Assembly (NCBI GenBank): GCA_031082205.1
Contig: JAVHLJ010000013.1
Coordinates: 1-57,399 of the forward strand
From: Elusimicrobiales bacterium
Lineage (GTDB): Bacteria > Elusimicrobiota > Elusimicrobia > Elusimicrobiales > UBA9959
Direction of reading: 5' to 3'
Length of the DNA: 57,399 bases
Numbering within the stretch: position 1 is the first letter of the stretch; every line of letters begins with the position of its first letter. The notes under the pieces were generated by a model. The model saw nothing but the letters and a program-made list of their open reading frames with translations. It did not search any database and was not told the origin of the DNA. The translations under genes were made by a program, and so were the position numbers. Shown one piece after another: positions 8,242-16,027 of the stretch.

Positions 8242-8267
8242 CAGAGCGGGGGGGGGCGGGTTTTTTA

Positions 8268-9227
8268 TCAGAAAGCGAACGCCATGGTCAGCCGCTTGGA
8301 AGAGCCGAAGCCGGCGAAGGGGGTGAAAGAGTAGTCCAGGCGCAGGCCGGACATCTTTATTCCGAGCCCGCCGGAGAAGCCGCCCAGCATGTCCGCCCCG
8401 CCCATCTGCGCCGCGTAGCCGCCTCGCATCGTCATCGAGCCGCCGAGCATGTATTCCGTGCCCACGCTGACGGTGGTCTCACGGTCGTAGACCAGGCGCT
8501 TGACGTCGGCCGCCAGGGCCATGCCCGGCAGGACGTTTACCGCCGCTCCCAGGCTGACCGACAGCGGCAGCCGGTTATTTCCGTAGCCGTAATCCAGACC
8601 GCCGCCGATATTGCGCACCGCCAGGCCAACCCTGACCGGCGCCGAGGGCAGCCTGGCCGTCACGCCCGCGTCGGCCGAAAGGGCCGAGGCCGTGCGGCCG
8701 GCGATATGGGAGGAGAAATGCCTGGCGGTCACGCCGAAGCCGACGCCGCCGCCCAGCGGCCCGGCGGCCGAGAGGGCGAAGGACTTGTCGGAAGCCTCGA
8801 AAGAACCGGTAAGGGCCCTGTTATCGTCGCGGCCCTGGAAACCGCCGTAGTCGAGCCGGGCGAAGGAGAACGCCCCCATCCAGCCGCCGCTTATGGGAGC
8901 GGCGAAGGAGGCCGCGCTGTAGGCGCCGTCCTCGGGCCAGTCGGCCTTCATGAAGGCCAGCTCGCGGCCGCGCAGGCCCAGCAGGCCGGCCGGGTTGGAC
9001 CAGGCCGACTCCGCGCCCAGGGCCAGCGCCGACTGCGCGTTGCCCATGGCGGCCGAGCGCGCCGAGGGATCTATGTTGAGGAATTCCGCGCCGGTCTCCA
9101 GCGCGTTGAGCAGGGTGCAGGAGGGGGTGAAAAGGAAGGCCAGCCCCAGGAAGAGGGCGTAGGGCCTCGACAGCCACCAGATCAGGCTGTTGAGGGCGTC
9201 CGTTTTCCTGGCCTCTTCCCTGTTCAT
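8268..9227 (-). CDS. PorV/PorQ-like outer-membrane beta-barrel protein
   Basis: The protein has 319 residues with an N-terminal hydrophobic export segment and a Cys near residue 37. It then carries the family signature GAEFLNIDPSARSAAMGNA...SAWSNPAGL, which marks UPF0164/PorV-type FadL-like barrels, followed by alternating amphipathic strands and a terminal aromatic residue (LTMAFAF), as expected for BamA-assembled barrels. PorV shuttles CTD-bearing cargo to the cell surface in type IX secretion; PorQ-like relatives have less defined roles. It follows the Kelch/CTD gene by 4 bases on the same strand, so a carrier-cargo pair is plausible. Confidence 0.75.
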   Translation of the reverse strand: MNREEARKTDALNSLIWWLSRPYALFLGLAFLFTPSCTLLNALETGAEFLNIDPSARSAAMGNAQSALALGAESAWSNPAGLLGLRGRELAFMKADWPEDGAYSAASFAAPISGGWMGAFSFARLDYGGFQGRDDNRALTGSFEASDKSFALSAAGPLGGGVGFGVTARHFSSHIAGRTASALSADAGVTARLPSAPVRVGLAVRNIGGGLDYGYGNNRLPLSVSLGAAVNVLPGMALAADVKRLVYDRETTVSVGTEYMLGGSMTMRGGYAAQMGGADMLGGFSGGLGIKMSGLRLDYSFTPFAGFGSSKRLTMAFAF

Positions 9228-9231
9228 AAAA

Positions 9232-11421
9232 TTACCTTATCACCGCGAACTTGCCCGTTTTGGTTATCTTCTGCGAACCTTTCGAAACCTCCACCGTGAA
9301 ATAGTAGACGCCGGCCTGAAGCTTCTCCCGCACCTCGTACTCGTAAGCGCTTTCAGGACCGGCGCCGTCGTCCACCTGCCCGGGAGCCCCGGTCACCCTG
9401 CCTTCGTCCGCTATCCTGCCGGACGCGGTATAAACCTTCACCGTCATGCCGTCGCCCGACGGCACCTCGGCGTGTATGACGGGCCGCCTGTTGACGGCCG
9501 GGTTGGGGAAAGCGTAGACCTCGCCGAATACGAGGGCCCCGTCGGCGACGGGCACGTCGGCGGGAGAGGCCGCCATGACCTGGTAGACGGAGAAGTGCGT
9601 GGTCTCGGCCGAGACGAGGCCGTTGGCCTCGTCGACAGCGGAGGCCAGCAGTTCCCACTCTCCCTTCCCGGCGTTCCAGTAGCCGACGGCCAGGGCCCTG
9701 CCGGGGGCCGCGGCGCTCTTGTCGTAAGGCAGCGATATCGTCACGGGCGCGCCGAACTGCATGCCGTGCGGGCCGAACTCGAAGGCCCGGCCGGCGGCGG
9801 CCATGCCGCGCGCCCGCATGCCGTTCTCGCGCTTCTCTTTTTCAGCCTTCGGGACGGCGGCTTCTTCCTCCGGGGCGGCCGTCAGCAGAAGTTCGGGATT
9901 GCCCTTGAACGAGCCTTTGGGTAGACGCACTTTGACGCCGCCGGGGCCGACGCGCTCGCCCGCGCGCTCCTGCAGTTCATAGGCGAACAGGGCCTGCTTG
10001 GTAAGGGCCCGGTTCATGCTCTCGCCGGAGAACTCGCGGCCGTCGGAAAGCTTTCCCTCTATCCTGGCGGAGAACTCGCCCTCGGGGATCACGGCCGCCA
10101 CGGCCTGCCTGTCGAACTTCACCATCGCGTAGGTCACTCCGGTCAGGCCGCCCATCTCCTCCGAATCGCCCGTATGTACCTTGGTGGTGAACTTGGGGTC
10201 GGGGTTTATCGGGGTTATGCTCTCGCCGTTGATGGCGGTTATCCTTATAGTTTCAGGCAGGACCATGTTTATGTCGGCCTCGGGCAGGCCGACCACGGCG
10301 GTTACCCATTTCCCCTTGGCGTCCTTGTTTATGGAGGTCGGGCTGAGCTTGACGAAGGCTTTGGGCTCGGCCTTTATCTTCGAATAGAAGATGTCGGCCT
10401 GCGGCTGTTCGATGTAGGCGAGGCCGCCGCCCAGCGTATAGACATAGTCCTCGGTGGCCAGCGCGGCCAGCGAGAGCAGGTTCTTGGGCAGCGCGTGCAG
10501 CGCCTGCCAGGCGCCGACTGTGCCGTCGGCCTGGAAGGGGGCGAAGTATACCGCGTTGCTGACGCCGCCGTTGAAGCCGCCGAATACGTAGACGCTGTTG
10601 GAGGTGGCGGCCGCCGCGTGCAGCATCATGGGCTCGGGCAGCGGGGCCAGCTCCTGCCAGGCGCCGAGCGTGCCGTCGGGGTTGATGACGGCGGAGAGGA
10701 CCTTGGCGGACGGCGCCGCGGGCTGCCCCTCGGGAGTGTAGAGACTGGAACCGGAGGAACCGCCGAGCAGATATATCCGGCCTTCCCTGACCAGAGCGCG
10801 TTGTCCCATCATGGTCCCGGGAAGCGGGAGTTCGGAGCGCCAAGTTCCCAGCGTGCCGTCGGCGTTTATCGGAGAGGAATATACGGCCGACTGCGCCCCG
10901 AGGCTCCGGGCTATGCCGCCCAGGACATAGATCCTGCCGCCGTGCTCCGCGGCCGCGTGGGCCATGAGCCTGGCGGGCATGGGGGTCGTGGCGGTCCACG
11001 CGGCGAGAGTGCCGTCCTCGTTGGCGCGGGAGTAGTAGACGGTGTCGCGCGCGCCGAAAAGGTTGGCCCCGCCGAGCGCGTAGATGACCCCGTTCTTTTC
11101 CACCGAAGCGTGCATGCCCAGGCCCAGGAGGTCCGGCATGGGGCTGGCAACCTGCCAGGCGCCGAGCGTGCCGTCGGGATTCATCTGCGCGCAGTAATAG
11201 ACATTGTTGAGGTAGCCGCCCTGGCCCCTGAGGCCGCCGGTGTCCGAGATCCCGCCCGCTACGTATATGTGGCCGTTGAGCGTTACGGCGGTATGGGACA
11301 TAAGGGCCTGGGGCAGAGGCGTGGTGGGGATGAACTGGGCCTTGACCGGGGCCGCGCAAAGGAGGAGGGCGGCCGCGTAAAGCGCCGCTCCTTTAATGAC
11401 CCCGGTCAGTTCAAGTTTCAT
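9232..11421 (-). CDS. Exported Kelch-repeat protein with ZU5-like and FlgD/type-IX-like C-terminal domains
   Basis: This protein has 729 residues. I start it at 11421 because GGGGAGAAT directly precedes this ATG and a signal peptide (ending CAAPVKA) follows; an in-frame start 60 codons earlier would lack a signal sequence and run through the riboswitch. Residues ~30-370 hold about six Kelch blades, each with a G-G motif and a repeated DGTLGAWQ-type turn. A ZU5-like domain follows (LPKGSF to TTHFSVYQVM). The last ~95 residues begin VYAFPNPAVNRRP and end AGVYYFTVEV...KFAVIR, the pattern of C-terminal sorting/FlgD-like Ig domains. Expected location: outer surface. It is preceded by a probable riboswitch and terminator. 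Confidence 0.78.
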   Translation of the reverse strand: MKLELTGVIKGAALYAAALLLCAAPVKAQFIPTTPLPQALMSHTAVTLNGHIYVAGGISDTGGLRGQGGYLNNVYYCAQMNPDGTLGAWQVASPMPDLLGLGMHASVEKNGVIYALGGANLFGARDTVYYSRANEDGTLAAWTATTPMPARLMAHAAAEHGGRIYVLGGIARSLGAQSAVYSSPINADGTLGTWRSELPLPGTMMGQRALVREGRIYLLGGSSGSSLYTPEGQPAAPSAKVLSAVINPDGTLGAWQELAPLPEPMMLHAAAATSNSVYVFGGFNGGVSNAVYFAPFQADGTVGAWQALHALPKNLLSLAALATEDYVYTLGGGLAYIEQPQADIFYSKIKAEPKAFVKLSPTSINKDAKGKWVTAVVGLPEADINMVLPETIRITAINGESITPINPDPKFTTKVHTGDSEEMGGLTGVTYAMVKFDRQAVAAVIPEGEFSARIEGKLSDGREFSGESMNRALTKQALFAYELQERAGERVGPGGVKVRLPKGSFKGNPELLLTAAPEEEAAVPKAEKEKRENGMRARGMAAAGRAFEFGPHGMQFGAPVTISLPYDKSAAAPGRALAVGYWNAGKGEWELLASAVDEANGLVSAETTHFSVYQVMAASPADVPVADGALVFGEVYAFPNPAVNRRPVIHAEVPSGDGMTVKVYTASGRIADEGRVTGAPGQVDDGAGPESAYEYEVREKLQAGVYYFTVEVSKGSQKITKTGKFAVIR

Positions 11422-11447
11422 ATTCTCCCCGAAAAACAAAAGCCGCC

Positions 11448-11477
11448 GAAAAAGACCGTTCCTCCGCGGATGACGGT
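11448..11477 (-). terminator. Leader terminator of the Kelch gene (riboswitch expression platform)
   Basis: On the minus strand ACCGT and ACGGT pair around an inner TCCGCGGA palindrome, followed by CTTTTT. It lies inside the leader between the aptamer and the start codon, where an OFF-switch terminator would sit. Confidence 0.55.
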
Positions 11478-11484
11478 TCTCACT

Positions 11485-11512
11485 TTTCGGCAGCTCGACT
11501 GGCGTAAAGACC
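11485..11512 (-). repeat. Duplicated 3' half of the riboswitch aptamer
   Basis: These 28 bases match 23 of 28 with 11529-11556, the 3' strand of the probable aptamer, including an identical 13-base CGAGCTGCCGAAA block on the minus strand. Because it lies between aptamer and terminator it could compete for the same 5' partner strand. The match was counted by eye. Confidence 0.6.
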
Positions 11513-11523
11513 CTGCTTCTCTT

Positions 11524-11613
11524 CCCGGTTTCGGCAGCTCGTCCGGCATCGAGACCTGGTCTCATTAGCCCCGCAGCTTTGCGTTCCCGGCCTTTCGGCA
11601 AGCGGGAGTGCTA
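11524..11613 (-). ncRNA. Probable GEMM-type (cyclic dinucleotide) riboswitch aptamer
   Basis: Reading the minus strand, a hairpin CCCG-CTT-GCC-GAAA-GGC-CGGG is followed by AACGCAAAGCT, close to the GEMM-I core GACGCAAAGCC. A second arm follows with GGGCTAAT opposite GATGCC, resembling the 11-nt tetraloop receptor that docks the GAAA loop, capped by the stem GAGAC/GTCTC. It ends GAGCTGCCGA where the consensus has GGGTTGCCGA. AGCT/AGCT pairing replaces the usual base of this arm, a compensated change. The canonical GGCAAACC on the 5' side is not conserved (AGCACTCCC) and the outer P1 stem is weak, so this may be a divergent or altered-specificity variant. c-di-GMP or 3',3'-cGAMP would be the expected ligand. 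Confidence 0.6.
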
Positions 11614-11628
11614 TTATCGTACACCTAT

Positions 11629-11657
11629 AGCGTAGCAGACACCCCCCCCTTTGGCAA
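11629..11657 (-). promoter_or_regulatory. Putative promoter of the riboswitch/Kelch transcript
   Basis: On the minus strand TTGCCA (11652-11657) is followed after 17 bases by TACGCT (11629-11634), placing transcription start near 11622, just upstream of the aptamer. The -10 box is imperfect. A run of eight G's fills part of the spacer. Confidence 0.4.
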
Positions 11658-11685
11658 GGCCCAAGGGCGTCAAATTTTAGTCAAA
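11658..11685 (+). repeat. 28-bp upstream motif, copy 2
   Basis: This is the second copy of the element at 795-822, starting GGCCCAAGGGC and ending AGTCAAA. It lies in the divergent region between the Kelch gene and the PorV-TPR gene and ends 35 bases before the ATG at 11721. Confidence 0.5.
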
Positions 11686-11720
11686 TTCTGTTGATAATTA
11701 ATGTAATATATTACGACCTT

Positions 11721-13556
11721 ATGTCCGCAACCCGGCCCTTTATAATGGCCGCGGCGCTTTTTGCCGCCCTTATACCGCCAGTCCGCGCCTCCCAGGACGC
11801 CGGCCTGCCTGGTTCTTTCCTGCTTCAGCCGGCGGGCGCCCGCGGGGCCGCCCTGGGAGGGGTGTACCCGGCCCTGGTTTCCGGCGCCGACTCCGCTTTC
11901 TGGAACCCGGCCGGCCTTGGCTCGCTTAAAAAGCCCGAATTGGCACTGTCCCAGTCCTGGCTGCTGGAGGATACCGGCCACTCCTTCATGAGTTTCGCCT
12001 ATCCCGCCTGGCGCGGCATCGGCCTGGCTGGCGCGTACATAAGGCAGGCCGGGAGCGGGTACGAGCGCCGCACCGGCCCTTTCGACGCCCCCAGCTCATT
12101 TTCAGTGGGCAGCGAGGCTTTCATGGCCTCCGCCGGCCGGGGTTTCAGCTTCGCCGGCCTGAACGCCGCCGCCGGCCTTACGCTCAAAACGGCGCGCCAG
12201 TTCGTGGACGACAGCTCCGGCGGGGGATGGGGCGCCGACGCCGGCCTGCTGGCCGGCCCCTGGCGGGGGCTGACCTTCGCGATGACGATAAAGAACCTGG
12301 CCCGGCCGTCGTTCGCCGTGCTTTCGCGGGAAATAACCTACCCTTCCGGCGTTAACTACGCGGCGGCTTATTCCGGCAGGCTTAACGCCGACCTGGACTA
12401 TTCCGCAGGCCTGGGACTTGAAAAATACGAGCGCGGCGGCGCGGATGTCTCGGCCGGCGCCGAGCTGGCCTATAAAGGGGCCGCTTTCCTGCGGGTTTCC
12501 GCCGGCCCCGACGGCCTGGCCAGCGGCGCGGGTCTCCGGTCCGGCAATTATTCGCTCGATTACGCCGTTTTTCTCAACGATTTCGACCCCGTCCACACCG
12601 TAAACCTCGGCGTCCGGTTCGGCATAACGATGGACGAGCTGGAGGACTATATCAAGCGCGGCATAGGCCGTTTCGAGCGCCAGGACGCCGCCAGGCTGGC
12701 CGGCGCCTACCTGCAGCAGGCCGATATGCAGCATAAGGCCGGCGACGTGACCAAGGCCATAAAGACGCTGGAAACGGCCCTGCTCTGGGACCCGTCCAAC
12801 GGCAACATCTCCTCCAGGCTGGAGAAATACCGCGCGGAACTGGACGAGAGGATCAACGGCCAGGTCATAGAGCGGACACGGGCCCTGGCCGAGCAATATT
12901 ATTCCAAGGGCGACCTCGTCGCCAGCCGCGAGTACTGGGCCGGAGTGCTGTCGCTGGACCCGGGCAATACCGAGGCGTCCGGCTACATGGCCGAGATAGA
13001 CCAGCGCCTCGACCGGAGCCAGAAGGAACTGCTGCTGCGCGAGAAGGCGGAGGAGGCGAAGCGCAAAGCCTACGCCCTCATAGAAGAAGCGTCGGCGCTG
13101 CTCAAAGCGGAAAAATACGCGCAGGCCGCGGCGCGGGCCAAAAAAGCCCTGCAGTCCCTGCCGGGCGACGCCCAGGCGAAGAGCGTGGTCTCCATAGCCG
13201 AACGCGGCCTGGCGCTGTCGCTCGAGAAGAGGCTGGGCCGCGCGGCCGAGCTCTGCGACGCCGGCGCCTACGCAAAGGCGCTCGAAGTGATAGATTCGGT
13301 GCTCGGCGACGATCCGGGCAATAAGGAGGCCATGGAGCGCAAGCGGATCTGCCGCGCGGCCCTGGCCCCGTCCATAACGGAGGCCCAGCGCAGGGCCCTG
13401 GAAAAGGTCTACTACATGGCCGTCGATTCCTACCTCAAGGGCGACTACGCCGCCGCGCGCGCCCGCGTCAAGGAGATACTGGACGCGGACCCGCTCAATG
13501 ACAGCGCCCTCAAGCTCAAGGAGAAGATAGACGCGGCCGCGAGGGGGAGGAGATGA
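11721..13556 (+). CDS. PorV-like barrel protein with C-terminal TPR repeats
   Basis: The product has about 611 residues. The likely start is the ATG at 11721 (MSATRPF); no Shine-Dalgarno is obvious and an upstream TTG is in frame. A signal peptide precedes the PorV/UPF0164 signature GARGAALGGVYPALVSGADSAFWNPAGLG. The barrel runs to about residue 310 and ends NLGVRFGITMDELEDY. The rest is helical with at least three TPR-like units (for example AGDVTKAIKTLETALLWDPS, KGDLVASREYWAGVLSLDPG and KGDYAAARARVKEILDADPL). It would be an outer-membrane barrel with a periplasmic protein-docking arm. The next gene overlaps it by 4 bases and encodes a CTD-bearing surface protein. Confidence 0.75.
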   Translation: MSATRPFIMAAALFAALIPPVRASQDAGLPGSFLLQPAGARGAALGGVYPALVSGADSAFWNPAGLGSLKKPELALSQSWLLEDTGHSFMSFAYPAWRGIGLAGAYIRQAGSGYERRTGPFDAPSSFSVGSEAFMASAGRGFSFAGLNAAAGLTLKTARQFVDDSSGGGWGADAGLLAGPWRGLTFAMTIKNLARPSFAVLSREITYPSGVNYAAAYSGRLNADLDYSAGLGLEKYERGGADVSAGAELAYKGAAFLRVSAGPDGLASGAGLRSGNYSLDYAVFLNDFDPVHTVNLGVRFGITMDELEDYIKRGIGRFERQDAARLAGAYLQQADMQHKAGDVTKAIKTLETALLWDPSNGNISSRLEKYRAELDERINGQVIERTRALAEQYYSKGDLVASREYWAGVLSLDPGNTEASGYMAEIDQRLDRSQKELLLREKAEEAKRKAYALIEEASALLKAEKYAQAAARAKKALQSLPGDAQAKSVVSIAERGLALSLEKRLGRAAELCDAGAYAKALEVIDSVLGDDPGNKEAMERKRICRAALAPSITEAQRRALEKVYYMAVDSYLKGDYAAARARVKEILDADPLNDSALKLKEKIDAAARGRR

Positions 13557-16027
13557 TGAAGAACGCCGCGTTCATGGCCGCCCTGCTCTTAGCGCCCCTG
13601 CCGGCCTCCGCCGTAGACATGGGCGGCGCCGACCTCACTCCCGCAAATTACGATACGCTGAGCGGCACCTATACCAGCGTGGGCAACTTCACCATCCCCG
13701 CAGGAGTCACCGTCTTCGTGGGGCAGGGGACCGGACTCTTTATCTACGCTTCCACCGTGACGATAAACGGTCACCTCAACGCCAACGGCCGAGGTTACGC
13801 CGGCGGCGCGGCCGGCGAGCCCGGACTGGCCGGGGGGCAGGGTTTCGGCCCCGGCGGCGGGGGCGGCGCAGCGGCGGGATCCGGCGGCGGAGGCGGCGGC
13901 CACGGCGACGCCGACTTTGACGGGGCTTCCGGCGGAGACGGGGACGGGGCCGGATCCGGGACGGGAGGCCTTCCTTACGGCCCGACCTCTCAGATAAGCG
14001 TTCCTTTTTCCGCGGACGACGTGTCAATGGGATCCGGCGGAGGCGGCGGAGGAGGGGGAGATTCCAACGCCACCAGCGGTTCCGGCGGCGTCGGCGGCGG
14101 CCTCGTATATATCTCCGCCGGCCACATGGTCATAACCGGGACCGTTTCCGCCGACGGGCTGGAGGGCGGTCCGGGGCTTAACACATTCGACTGCACGGGC
14201 AACCCCGGAGGAGGAGGGGGAGGAGGAGGAGGAGGCCTCGCGCTCCGTTCAGAAGGCCTGCTGGACCTTTCCGGAGCCCGGATCTCCGCGGCCGGGGGTA
14301 TCGGCGGCGCCACTCTGTGCAATGGAGGCGCGAGCACCAACCCGGGCGGCGGCGGCGCCGGCGGAAGGATCAAGCTTCTGGCCTCATCTTTCGCGACCGC
14401 TTCGGTGACCGTTTCCACGGCCCCCGGCCGCGGCGGCGAGGATATAAGTTTCGCGAACTATTCCCAGTCGGGTTCTTCGGGGACGGTCTCATGGGCCGTG
14501 CTCCCGTCTTCCCCTACCGGCCTGGCCTTCACCGGCGTTTTCAAGACCTCGGTCTCATATTCCTGGGACGGCATGCTCGACGCCGAGTTCGGCGGGCCGC
14601 TGTCCATGCTGCCCGACCTCACCGTGAGGCAGTTCCGCCTCTTCGCCGGTACGGAGGCCATCCCCTTCACCGGCTCCTTCACCGGCGTCTCGGCCTCCAA
14701 GGATTCGACCGCGGCCGAGGAAACGGGCCTGACGCCCGACACCACTGTATACCGCTTCATCACGGCCTATACCGACCTGGGCGACAGCGCGCCTTCGCTG
14801 ACGCTCTCGACCTGGACCTGGGCCGCGCCGCCGGTGATGGCGCAGGCCTCCGCCTTCGTCGGGCTGTCGAGCTACTCGCTCTCGGTCGCCTGGTCTTCGG
14901 GCGCGGCGGCCACCGGCTTCAACCCGGCCTATACTTCTTACGAGATGAGCTTCTCGAGTTCCGCGGATTTCAGCGCGCCAGTCTCGACCGGTTTCCTGAC
15001 GGGAGTGTCTTCAGCTCCCGCGGGCCTGCTCGTGAATACGACCTATTATCTGCGGGTGCGGGCCCTGGGCCTCAACGGCGCCTACACGGCCTTCGCTCAG
15101 ACGGTTTCGACCCCGACCATGGCGGCCCCGCCTTACGCGCCGGCCTTCTCGAAAGTGCACGTCTCGAGCGCCGTGCTGGTATGGAACGGGGCCGGTAATC
15201 CGGACGGCACGGTCTTCGAGGCGCAGCTCTCCGTCGATAATTTCGTGACGGTCAGCTCCGCCCCGCTGACGACCGACACTACCGCCTATTTCGGGGATCT
15301 GTCTCCCGGCACCGTCTACACCGCGCGGGTGCGCGCGCTCAACCACGCCTCGGTGCCGACCGGATTTTCCGTATCGGTGTCCACCACGCCCGGTTCGCTG
15401 AGCAACCTGGAGGCGCCGGGCCGGCCCGAGCCGCCGCAGCCCTCCTCTCCTTACTCTTACGACGGGACGGCGGTATTCGCCTGGTCCCCTCCTGCGGGCG
15501 CCGTCCCGATATACGAGTACATACTGGAACTGGGCACTTTCCCCGGCGGCAACGACCTGGGGACGGATAATGTCCTCGCGTCGGGGGCGCTCAGTTATTC
15601 GACCAATACCCTGGTTTCCGGCAGGACTTATTACGGGAGGGTGCGTGCCAAGAGCGAGGCGGGCGTCCTGGGAGAGTTCTCCGCGTCCGGCAGCGGCGTT
15701 CAGGTCTGGATAACCGCCAGCGAGGCCGCCATCTCAAAGCCCTACAACTGGCCGAATCCGTTCGATCCGGCCGCCGGCGCCACCAATATCGGGTTCAATC
15801 TCTCCGGCCCGGCGACGGTAACCGTGCGGATATTCACGCTGCAGGGCCGCGAGGTCTGGTCGCGATCGGCCTATGAGCCCTCAGGCGGCAACAAGGTCTG
15901 GTCCTGGAACGGCCGCAACGGCGCCGGCTCCACGGTGGAGCCCGGCGGCTACGCCGTCATGGTCACCAAGGACTACGCCGCCGGCGGCAGCCAGACGCAG
16001 AAATTCAAGCTGGCGGTGCTCTACTGA
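13553..16027 (+). CDS. Exported glycine-rich protein with fibronectin-III repeats and FlgD-like CTD
   Basis: This protein has 824 residues. A signal peptide (MKNAAFMAALLLAPLPASA) is followed by a beta segment, then residues ~80-285 with long Gly runs, some of eight or nine glycines broken by Ala/Ser. Several FN3-like domains follow (about 325-720), each ending in a TxYxxRVRA-type strand: TYYLRVRAL, VYTARVRAL and TYYGRVRAK. The last ~95 residues start KPYNWPNPFDP and contain VTVRIFTLQGREVW and GGYAVMVT, the FlgD-like/sorting-domain pattern. It overlaps the PorV-TPR gene by 4 bases and the adenylate cyclase gene by one base, so translation is probably coupled. A surface adhesin or sheath component is likely. 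Confidence 0.75.
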   Translation: MMKNAAFMAALLLAPLPASAVDMGGADLTPANYDTLSGTYTSVGNFTIPAGVTVFVGQGTGLFIYASTVTINGHLNANGRGYAGGAAGEPGLAGGQGFGPGGGGGAAAGSGGGGGGHGDADFDGASGGDGDGAGSGTGGLPYGPTSQISVPFSADDVSMGSGGGGGGGGDSNATSGSGGVGGGLVYISAGHMVITGTVSADGLEGGPGLNTFDCTGNPGGGGGGGGGGLALRSEGLLDLSGARISAAGGIGGATLCNGGASTNPGGGGAGGRIKLLASSFATASVTVSTAPGRGGEDISFANYSQSGSSGTVSWAVLPSSPTGLAFTGVFKTSVSYSWDGMLDAEFGGPLSMLPDLTVRQFRLFAGTEAIPFTGSFTGVSASKDSTAAEETGLTPDTTVYRFITAYTDLGDSAPSLTLSTWTWAAPPVMAQASAFVGLSSYSLSVAWSSGAAATGFNPAYTSYEMSFSSSADFSAPVSTGFLTGVSSAPAGLLVNTTYYLRVRALGLNGAYTAFAQTVSTPTMAAPPYAPAFSKVHVSSAVLVWNGAGNPDGTVFEAQLSVDNFVTVSSAPLTTDTTAYFGDLSPGTVYTARVRALNHASVPTGFSVSVSTTPGSLSNLEAPGRPEPPQPSSPYSYDGTAVFAWSPPAGAVPIYEYILELGTFPGGNDLGTDNVLASGALSYSTNTLVSGRTYYGRVRAKSEAGVLGEFSASGSGVQVWITASEAAISKPYNWPNPFDPAAGATNIGFNLSGPATVTVRIFTLQGREVWSRSAYEPSGGNKVWSWNGRNGAGSTVEPGGYAVMVTKDYAAGGSQTQKFKLAVLY

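Noticed and set aside
11422-11601. 60-residue N-terminal extension of the Kelch protein
   Set aside because: It reads through the riboswitch and terminator and removes the signal peptide from the N-terminus.
13790-14400. Short repeats as a possible CRISPR or tandem-repeat array
   Set aside because: The repeats are GGC/GGA codon runs within an uninterrupted frame with a signal peptide upstream and FN3 domains downstream; there are no unique spacers.
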